From Acidobacteriota bacterium (lineage in GTDB: Bacteria; Acidobacteriota; Vicinamibacteria; Vicinamibacterales; JAKQTR01), in the NCBI GenBank assembly GCA_026393675.1, contig JAPKZQ010000016.1, positions 1 through 64,000 on the forward strand: 64,000 bases of DNA, read 5' to 3'. Every line of letters starts with the position of its first letter. Positions within the stretch are counted from its first letter, which is position 1. This document shows, one piece after another, positions 56,040 to 64,000 of this stretch. The notes beneath the pieces are model-generated. The model did not search any database, was not told where the DNA came from, and saw nothing but the letters and a program-made list of their open reading frames with translations. The position numbers were made by a program, and so were the translations under genes.

Positions 56040-56135
56040 GTCGCGATCGGATATCACCGCAACGAGAACGGGGCGGACAACGCGCGCGCGGCAGTTGAGG
56101 CCTCGGGCGGGAAGGCGATTGCGATCCGCTGTCTG
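56040..56135 (+). pseudogene. Short-chain dehydrogenase remnant
   Basis: In one frame the DNA reads 'VAIGYHRNENGADNARAA' then 'VEASGGKAIAIRC', closely like the conserved beta2-alpha2-beta3 region of SDR enzymes ('VxIxYxxNxxGAD...AGGKAIAIxCDV'). The Gly-rich NAD motif, the YxxxK catalytic pair and the rest are absent. It sits between the MFS gene and the HpcH-like gene, so it probably came from a lost oxidoreductase of the same pathway. Confidence 0.5.
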
Positions 56136-56161
56136 CGAGCCGGTGTCACCGAAAACCGGTT

Positions 56162-56980
56162 CTACTTGCGCATGGCCTTCACGGTGTCGGTGAGTGCCCG
56201 CTGCAGCAGCGCGTAGTCCCAGCCGACGCTGAGCATCCGGTAGCCGGCCGCAATCTTCGCCTGCACGTCGGCTGGCGTCACGTCAATCGCCGCCACGACC
56301 TTCCGATCGAGGCACATCTTGAGGATGCGCGCCGCATCCGCTTCCGGGATGTGCACGCACTCCACCGCGCTCACGCCGGGCGTCTCGACGATCTCCTTCG
56401 CGTTGCGCACGCCGTTCTCCGTCTCGATCATTGCAACGACGAGTAGTTCGCCTTTGGGATTCAGTGGCCACACGTCGCGCCGCTCGCGTGGGATATTCAG
56501 GCCGGCCAGGGCGGACGTTTCGGCGTTGCGGACAGCCGAAATCGCGCGTTCGAGGTCGGCGCGGCTCTCGACGAACGGAATCCACACGCCCATCGCCGGT
56601 CCGACCTTCAGCGACTCGGCAATCTCGTAGCGCGGGTCCCACGTGGCCCGATTGGCGAGTTTCACGAGCACCACCGGCGCGCTCCTGGCGTCGGTCCGGA
56701 AACGAAGGCTGAAGTCCTGCACGCCGAGCAGGAAGCCCCTGAGGGCTGCGAAGTCGTACACCTCATGCTCGATGTCCGCCACGATATAGTCCGCGTCCGA
56801 CGTGGCCAGCACCTTTGTGATGCGCGGAGCGGCGGTCGCGGCCGTCCAGACTCCGATGGCCGGCTTGCCGGCCTCGAGCAACGAGATCAAGCGGTTGGCG
56901 CGCTCCTGGGCCACGGCATCAGGCGCGAAAAGCGCAGCAACAATCACGGCAATCGTCCACGGACAGAGTCGGCGAATCAT
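56162..56980 (-). CDS. Exported HpcH/HpaI aldolase-like protein
   Basis: A 272-residue protein with an N-terminal signal peptide ('TIAVIVAALFAPDAVAQ'); AAGGAG lies eight bases before ATG 56980. The core shows HpcH/HpaI features: 'IGVWTAATAAPRITKVLAT', 'YIVADIEHEVYDF', 'KVGPAMGVWIPFVES' and the metal-binding Glu in 'VAMIETENGVRN'. The second metal motif (GPxDLS in class II pyruvate aldolases) is not apparent; 'VECVHIPEADAAR' occupies the place. Activity is therefore doubtful. A secreted aldolase is unusual; it may bind a metabolite rather than cleave it. It converges with the MFS gene. Confidence 0.83.
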   Translation of the reverse strand: MIRRLCPWTIAVIVAALFAPDAVAQERANRLISLLEAGKPAIGVWTAATAAPRITKVLATSDADYIVADIEHEVYDFAALRGFLLGVQDFSLRFRTDARSAPVVLVKLANRATWDPRYEIAESLKVGPAMGVWIPFVESRADLERAISAVRNAETSALAGLNIPRERRDVWPLNPKGELLVVAMIETENGVRNAKEIVETPGVSAVECVHIPEADAARILKMCLDRKVVAAIDVTPADVQAKIAAGYRMLSVGWDYALLQRALTDTVKAMRK

Positions 56981-57181
56981 CAGCAATGCTCCTTTCGGCA
57001 TCCTCTCAGCCAGCCTTTCGAACCACCGCAAGATCCTCGCGAAGCCGTTCGTCACGGATTCGCATGAGGATATCGCAGTCGTGCCACGCCGCACGGGAGC
57101 CCCCTCCCGGGAGACCGGCGCCCACCAATGAGAGGCGTACCTCGCTCAGGCCGCGCGCAGGTCGGTTGGAGCCGCTGACCG

Positions 57182-59365
57182 TCACTGACCGGGATGGTAC
57201 TGCCGCTCGATGTGGCCCTCCAGTTGCGGGCGGTAGAAGTACACGTCCCTCAGTTCGCCCGTGCTGTACCGCTTGGCCTGATCGTTGAAGTGAGGAGACG
57301 AGGGATCGCCGTTCTGCCCGCCGGCCGAGACGGCCTTGGCCCTGACGCGGTCGCCGAACTCAACCACGGCCACGAAGCTGTTCCCGCTCGTCCCGTACAT
57401 TTTCTTGGTCCCCTTGTACGTCCGCGCGCCGAATGACGCCAGCGAGCCCCACCGAGAGGACGTGAAGCCGACCGGGATGCTCGGCCCCGTGTCGCTAAAC
57501 GGCTGGACAATGTCCGCAGTGAGACGCTGGAAGCGATTGATGTCACCCCACGGAGTCTTCCAGCTCCCGAAGTCACTCGCGAGCTTGTCCGACGCCGCCG
57601 ACAGCGCCTGAAGCAACTGCGCCGGCGTTGCCTGGTTGGCGACGTAGTTGTCGACGGAGACTCCCGCCTTCCGGGCAGCATCGCCGACGCGCCGCCCGAT
57701 CTCCTCTCCCCAGTACACGGCGAGCGACGTGGGGACCGACGCTACGGACCACCTGAGGTCCCATCCCCGCAGGACCGCAATCTGATCGGACAACTTCTCC
57801 TTGAGTGGGTCGGCGGCGGGGCTCTGGTCCCAGGCCTTGAGGAGAGCCGGGATCTGATCCTGAAACGCCGGAAGGTAGCTGTCGAAGGCGGCCGCGATGA
57901 GGGAGTCCAACGTGAAGTCCTTCTTCTTGTCGAGAACCCGGAGGGCATGCATGCCCCTCGGACTCTCCTCAGTGCCGCGATCCACATAGGCGGGGTAGTC
58001 CGTCTTCTTCGGGCTGTTCGGGCCGGCTGCGGACCACGGCCAGTTGTTGGTGTTATAGAGCCACCCATTCGCGGGATTCAGCAAGCCGGGAGTCTCGTCC
58101 ACGGAATGCACCCCGTTCCACTCCGTCGCCGGATCGCTGCCATCCACCGGTTTGGCCCAGTCGAATCTGGTGTCGCGCTTCGGAATGAAGTTGGCGTGGA
58201 AGTAGGCGATGACACCGTCCGCGTCGGCGTAAATCGTGTTGTTCGACGAGTTGGTGTGCAGCTCCATCGTCTGGCGGAACGCCTTGTAGCTGGTCGCCTT
58301 GGTCCGGGCGAACGACTGCGTCAGCGCCTTCAGCGGCTCCTGCATCAGCCTGATGCTCACCCACTTGCCACCGGCATCGCGGACGATGGGTCCGTGATGG
58401 CTGCGGTAGATCGTGAATTCCCTCTTGGCCATCCCGGTGCCGGTCTTGTACAGCACCGTGATCGTGCTCGCCTTCAGCGGACGCTCTTCGGTGCCGTACT
58501 TGTAGTAGAAGCCGTCACCTTTCTTCACCACCGATTCCAGGTATTCGTCGATATTGTCCACGCCGCTCGAGGTGTGCATCCACCCCGCGCGCTGGTTGAA
58601 CCCCTGGTAGATGAAGAACTGACCCCACGTCAGGGCGCCGTAGGCGTTCAGACCTTCGTCGCTGACCATCTGCGCCTCGGCCCTGAAGAAGAAGGATGTG
58701 TGGGGATTGATCAGCAGAAGGGCGTGGTGGGCGGTGGTGTTCGACGGCGCGATGGCGATGCCGTTGGATCCGGTGGGCTCCGCGAATTGTGGAACGACCT
58801 CGGCTGACGTGTCTCGCCGAACCGCCTTCTGATCCTTACCGTAGAAGGCCTCGAGTTGAGTCAGGTTGATCCTCTCGATGTCTCCGCCGATGCTGCCCTC
58901 GCTGAAGGTGAGCGCCATCCACGGCTCGAATCGTTTGATCACGCGGGGCGTCGCGTTGAGGTGCGTGTGGAGGTAGTAATTCAAGCCGTCGGCGTACGCG
59001 TTCATCAGCGCCTTCAACCACTCCGGGGCCTTCTGGTACTGCGCCTTCATGTCGTCCGGGTCGATGAAGATCTTCATGCGGAGGTCGCGGTACACCTGGG
59101 CCTCGCCCTCGGCTTCCGCCAGGCGCCCGATGGAGTTGAGGTAGTTGGTCTCCACTCGGTTGAAGTCGTCCTCGGCCTGGGCGTACATCACCCCGAACAC
59201 GGCATCGGCATCCGTCTTTCCGTAGACGTGGGGAATCCCCCAATCGTCTCGGATGATCGTGACGTTCCGGGCCTGCTTCTCCCAGGCGGCGACGTCCTGG
59301 TCGGGGGATGCCTGCGAGGCGAACGATACGCATACCGCAGCGAGGATGAGAACAAGCTTCTTCAT
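57182..59365 (-). CDS. Penicillin acylase family (Ntn-hydrolase) protein
   Basis: A 727-residue periplasmic enzyme. Signal peptide ~1-19 ('LVLILAAVCVSFASQAS'); the alpha-chain part has 'IIRDDWGIPHVYGKTDADAVFG'. The autocatalytic cleavage site is before Ser200 in 'EPTGSNGIAIAPSNTT', which begins the beta chain and is the N-terminal nucleophile. 'NPHTSFFFRAEAQMVSDEGLN' follows. Family members hydrolyse amide bonds in beta-lactams, acyl-homoserine lactones or long-chain acyl amides; which applies cannot be told from sequence. It ends with a short outer-face tail 'QYHPGQ'. Start ATG 59365 has a weak ribosome site but is the only one with a clean signal peptide. Confidence 0.92.
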   Translation of the reverse strand: MKKLVLILAAVCVSFASQASPDQDVAAWEKQARNVTIIRDDWGIPHVYGKTDADAVFGVMYAQAEDDFNRVETNYLNSIGRLAEAEGEAQVYRDLRMKIFIDPDDMKAQYQKAPEWLKALMNAYADGLNYYLHTHLNATPRVIKRFEPWMALTFSEGSIGGDIERINLTQLEAFYGKDQKAVRRDTSAEVVPQFAEPTGSNGIAIAPSNTTAHHALLLINPHTSFFFRAEAQMVSDEGLNAYGALTWGQFFIYQGFNQRAGWMHTSSGVDNIDEYLESVVKKGDGFYYKYGTEERPLKASTITVLYKTGTGMAKREFTIYRSHHGPIVRDAGGKWVSIRLMQEPLKALTQSFARTKATSYKAFRQTMELHTNSSNNTIYADADGVIAYFHANFIPKRDTRFDWAKPVDGSDPATEWNGVHSVDETPGLLNPANGWLYNTNNWPWSAAGPNSPKKTDYPAYVDRGTEESPRGMHALRVLDKKKDFTLDSLIAAAFDSYLPAFQDQIPALLKAWDQSPAADPLKEKLSDQIAVLRGWDLRWSVASVPTSLAVYWGEEIGRRVGDAARKAGVSVDNYVANQATPAQLLQALSAASDKLASDFGSWKTPWGDINRFQRLTADIVQPFSDTGPSIPVGFTSSRWGSLASFGARTYKGTKKMYGTSGNSFVAVVEFGDRVRAKAVSAGGQNGDPSSPHFNDQAKRYSTGELRDVYFYRPQLEGHIERQYHPGQ

Positions 59366-59462
59366 GGCTTCTTGGTTTCCTCTTCGATTGCCGCGAAATC
59401 GGTCTCCACTTCGGTGCGCGCTGGGCATCGTGGCCGTCGGCGCGGACATTGTAGCCAAAATC

Positions 59463-61751
<2,289 letters not shown>

Positions 61752-61918
61752 TCACTTGATGGCGGGCGCACTCGAGCGCGGGGGGGCGACAGGCGCAAGC
61801 GGCCGAGCACCTAATGTAGCACGAGGACGACGCGGCCCCGAGGTCCCCCTGCGGCGCGGCGACCGCGAAAGACGGACAGGATGGCCTTGTCTTCGGGTCG
61901 CTTGCAGCAGTTGCAGGC

Positions 61919-62101
61919 TCAAGCCTTCATCCAGAAGACCGCATACGACACGAAGATGACCACGTCCGGTACGAAGTGGATGAACCACGCCCACGCAAAG
62001 CCTCTCGTCTCCACGATGCTCTTCCCCAGGAGCCACGCCAGGAATCCGGTCATCCAGGCGATGCCTCCCGACTTCTCTGTCGCCGTCCACGCAATGGTGG
62101 G
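61919..62101 (-). pseudogene. CPBP-family intramembrane protease C-terminal remnant
   Basis: On the minus strand this frame ends at a TGA (61919-61921) and reads '...GGIAWMTGFLAWLLGKS', 'IVETRGFAWAWFIHFVPD' and 'VVIFVSYAVFWMKA', typical of the last two helices of CPBP (CAAX/bacteriocin-processing) membrane proteases, with the conserved His-Phe-x-x-Asp. The preceding half with the EExxR motif is absent upstream, where no recognisable frame exists up to ~62330. The remaining ~430 bases of this 633-base gap (61698-62330) hold no other gene that I can support; the region near 62190-62330 should carry the nitroreductase promoter. Confidence 0.5.
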
Positions 62102-62330
62102 AAGCCGCGATGGGGGTCACTATTTTGGCCCATGCTACGCGGCCTTGATACCGGCTGCAAGTGTCCGGACGCGCCAGCTTCCAGACGAGCCACCCGCAGG
62201 ATCCTGTCCGGGTCGGCGAGGGCCACCGTGCCGGCGCTCGACTCGCCGGCCACTGACGAGGTGCAAAATCCGTGACGGCTGGACTCGGGGGAGGCGCGGG
62301 CGCAGAATGGGCGCTGAAGGAGGATCCATC

Positions 62331-62987
62331 ATGCCTCGACGATCGTTGATACCCGTTGGACTCATTGCCATCATGCTGCTCGTCGCCACGGACTCTGGGA
62401 TCGCGCAGGATCTCGCCCCCATCACCTTGCCGGCCCCCGTCATCAGTGGCGGGAAGCCGTTGATGCAGGCGCTCAAGGACCGCGCGTCGGCGCGCGAGTT
62501 CAGCCCTGACAAGTTGCCCGTGCAGACCCTCTCCAACCTCCTGTGGGCGGCATGGGGGATCAACCGGCCGGACGGCCGGCGGACGGCGCCCTCGGCCAGC
62601 AACAAGCAGGAGATCGAGATCTACGTCACACTGCCTGAGGGGGCATTCGTCTGGGATGCCAAAGCCAACACGCTCAATCCCGTCGCGGCCGCTGACCTGA
62701 GAGCCGCGACAGGGACGCAGCCGTTTCCCGCCACGGCGCCGGTCAACCTCGTCTACGTTGCCGACATGGCGAAGGCCGGGCGCCCGTCCGCCGACCCGCA
62801 GCAGATGCTGAATATCGGCGCCGACGTGGGATTCATCTCCGAGAACGTCTACCTGTTTTGCGCGTCGGCGGGGCTGGCCACCGTGGTTCGCGCCTCCGTG
62901 CCGAAGGAGACACTGGCGAAGGCGTTGAAGCTGCGCGACACCCAGGTGATCGTGCTGGCGCAGACGGTTGGGCTGCCGAAGAAGTAG
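62331..62987 (+). CDS. Exported nitroreductase-family protein
   Basis: A 218-residue protein with AAGGAGG upstream of ATG 62331. The N-terminus 'MPRRSLIPVGLIAIMLLVAT' ends near 'SGIAQ' and has a twin-arginine, so a Tat-exported FMN protein is plausible. The core has nitroreductase hallmarks: 'ALKDRASAREFSPDKLPVQT' (FMN phosphate Arg), 'LLWAAWGINRPDGRRTAPSA' (SagB-type) and 'GADVGFISENVYLFCASAG'. These enzymes reduce nitro groups, quinones or flavins with NAD(P)H, or act in oxidative cyclisation in SagB types. Electron source outside the cytoplasm unknown. Confidence 0.87.
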   Translation: MPRRSLIPVGLIAIMLLVATDSGIAQDLAPITLPAPVISGGKPLMQALKDRASAREFSPDKLPVQTLSNLLWAAWGINRPDGRRTAPSASNKQEIEIYVTLPEGAFVWDAKANTLNPVAAADLRAATGTQPFPATAPVNLVYVADMAKAGRPSADPQQMLNIGADVGFISENVYLFCASAGLATVVRASVPKETLAKALKLRDTQVIVLAQTVGLPKK

Positions 62988-63094
62988 CGCGACAGACTTC
63001 GGCCCGCGAACAATGTCCAGCCCGGTTTCGCGCGCCAGACCCGCGCCTGGGCCGCGGTGCAACAACGTCTCCGGCACTCCGGTACAATGGAGGG

Positions 63095-63670
63095 ATGGCT
63101 GCACTGATTGAAGCAATCGACATCAAGCGCAAGATGTTCTTCGAGCTCGACGACACGCCCTATCACTGCCTCGATGTCGAAGTGTCGACGCCCACCGCCC
63201 GAGGCGGTCAGACGTTGGTCCGGCTCAAGATGCGCAACCTGAAGACGCGGGCGGTGTTCGACAAGACGTTCAAGGCCTCCGACAAGTTCAAGGAGCCGGA
63301 CCTGACCGAGGTGCCCGCCAGCTACCTCTACAGTGACAGCGATGCCTCGTACTTCATGGACCAGGAAAGTTTCGAGACGCTCGCCCTGCGCGGCGAGATG
63401 CTGGGCGATGCCAAGGGCTTCCTGGTCGACGGTCTGGTCGTGCAGGTGCTCATGTTCAACGGCAACGTCATCGGCGTGCAGATGCCACAGCAGGTTGAGC
63501 TGACCATCACCTATACCGAACCAGGCATCCGCGGCGACACGGCCAGCGGCAACGTCACCAAGCCCGCGACGCTCGAAACCGGCATCGAGATCCGGGTTCC
63601 CCTCTTCATCAAGGAAGGCGAGAAGGTGAAGGTCAACACCGAGACCCGCGAGTTCATGGGCCGGGCCTGA
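63095..63670 (+). CDS. EF-P family translation factor (EfpL/YeiP-like loop)
   Basis: A 191-residue three-domain EF-P homologue that should relieve ribosome stalling at polyproline. Domain I carries the loop 'STPTARGGQTL' with Arg36 at its tip; the end 'EFMGRA' and this 'TPTARG' loop resemble the unmodified EfpL (YeiP) subfamily more than the canonical K34 'PGKGQAF' loop or the SGRN loop of rhamnosylated forms. Domains II and III have 'YLYSDSDASYFMDQESFE' and 'GIRGDTASGNVTKPATLETG'. ATG 63095 has GGAGGG immediately before it, an unusually short spacing. No canonical Lys-type EF-P is in the window. Confidence 0.9.
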   Translation: MAALIEAIDIKRKMFFELDDTPYHCLDVEVSTPTARGGQTLVRLKMRNLKTRAVFDKTFKASDKFKEPDLTEVPASYLYSDSDASYFMDQESFETLALRGEMLGDAKGFLVDGLVVQVLMFNGNVIGVQMPQQVELTITYTEPGIRGDTASGNVTKPATLETGIEIRVPLFIKEGEKVKVNTETREFMGRA

Positions 63671-63803
63671 GCATCGTGCCCGCGCGGGCGCACATCCTAC
63701 GGGCCGGAGGGGTCGGTTGCCTCTATCGCGGGGAAACCCCAGCCGCGAACGAAACGTCTAATACTAGTAGAAGAACGTGTGGGGAGGCCACGGAGGCAGC
63801 GTG

Positions 63804-64000
63804 ATGAAACGCACAAGCTTCGTAGCAGCCGGTGTTGTTGTTCTCATCGTGTTGGGCGCGTATGCGATGCATCGCCCGGCACGTCCAGCCAGGTTCCTGA
63901 CGACCCGTGTCACGGCGGGTGATGTCGCCCGAACCGTGATCGCAACGGGCACCCTCAATGCCATCGAGACCGTCAACGTCGGCAGTCAAGTTTCCGGAAT
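63804..64000 (+). CDS. HlyD/MacA-like periplasmic adaptor (3' end outside window)
   Basis: The frame from ATG 63804, with GGAGG seven bases upstream, runs off the right edge (65 residues visible). It has an N-terminal membrane anchor ('VAAGVVVLIVLGAYAM') and then 'RVTAGDVARTVIATGTLNAI' and 'VNVGSQVSG', which are the first lipoyl-domain strands of RND/MacA adaptors and resemble residues ~75-105 of the MacA at 8788. Probably the start of a second export system. Confidence 0.85.
   Translation, partial: MKRTSFVAAGVVVLIVLGAYAMHRPARPARFLTTRVTAGDVARTVIATGTLNAIETVNVGSQVSG

Noticed and set aside
61752-63116. 454-codon minus-strand frame opposite the nitroreductase
   Set aside because: Antisense to a clear gene and no family match; the only coding trace on this strand is the CPBP remnant in another frame.
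63678-63689. GCCCGCGCGGGC after the EF-P gene
   Set aside because: A 12-bp self-complementary GC run without loop; too simple to call a terminator.

Overview
The window is high-GC bacterial DNA with a mixed gene set: P-type ion pumps, a cyclic beta-1,2-glucan synthase, an IPTL-CTERM/exosortase locus, a monomeric NADP-isocitrate dehydrogenase, an exported GH38 mannosidase, many small secreted or membrane proteins, and sensor kinases. This would suit a soil or sediment Acidobacteriota-like bacterium (for example Vicinamibacteria), but that is inference. No rRNA, tRNA, CRISPR array or complete insertion sequence was seen.

Layout. (1) 1-7.2 kb, minus strand: a PRC-barrel protein (cut by the window edge), a proton-pumping P-type ATPase, a PPK2 polyphosphate kinase, an MgtA-type Mg2+ ATPase and a decayed phosphoketolase end, resembling an energy/ion-homeostasis island. 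(2) 7.3-14.8 kb: a Gln-rich secreted protein, CsbD, a MacA-MacB exporter, a glycine-zipper lipoprotein, a YihY/BrkB membrane protein and a methyltransferase. (3) 14.9-19.1 kb: a surface protein (DUF3494 plus three Ig-like repeats plus IPTL-CTERM tail), a double-domain exosortase, a SpeD homologue and a truncated copy of the surface-protein promoter and repeat. (4) 19.2-35.1 kb: a class A penicillin-binding protein, small membrane proteins, a C39-peptidase/TPR/beta-barrel fusion with its PA2779-type partner, an ABC exporter, several secreted proteins of unknown function, a phospholipase D-like protein, a phosphatase and a Crp/Fnr regulator. (5) 35.2-43.9 kb: NdvB. (6) 44.0-51.1 kb: a CheB-CheR-PAS protein and two hybrid histidine kinases that share a tandem duplication. 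(7) 51.2-57 kb: an alpha-mannosidase, an MFS transporter, an SDR remnant and an exported HpcH/HpaI-like protein. (8) 57.2-64 kb: a penicillin acylase, Icd, an exported nitroreductase, an EF-P-family factor and the start of a second MacA-like gene.

The most interesting signal is a recurring 16-bp palindrome, TGTTCA-N4-TGAACA, found at eight intergenic or gene-end positions between 13.8 and 34.4 kb. It lies upstream of envelope-related genes and directly upstream of the Crp/Fnr-family gene, so it looks like an autoregulated local regulon. The second is the sorting locus at 15-18.7 kb. Its exosortase carries two complete Cys/Arg/His cores with nearly identical spacing, it overlaps a SpeD homologue with an intact active site, and the pair is flanked by inverted ~90-bp copies of the target gene's promoter.
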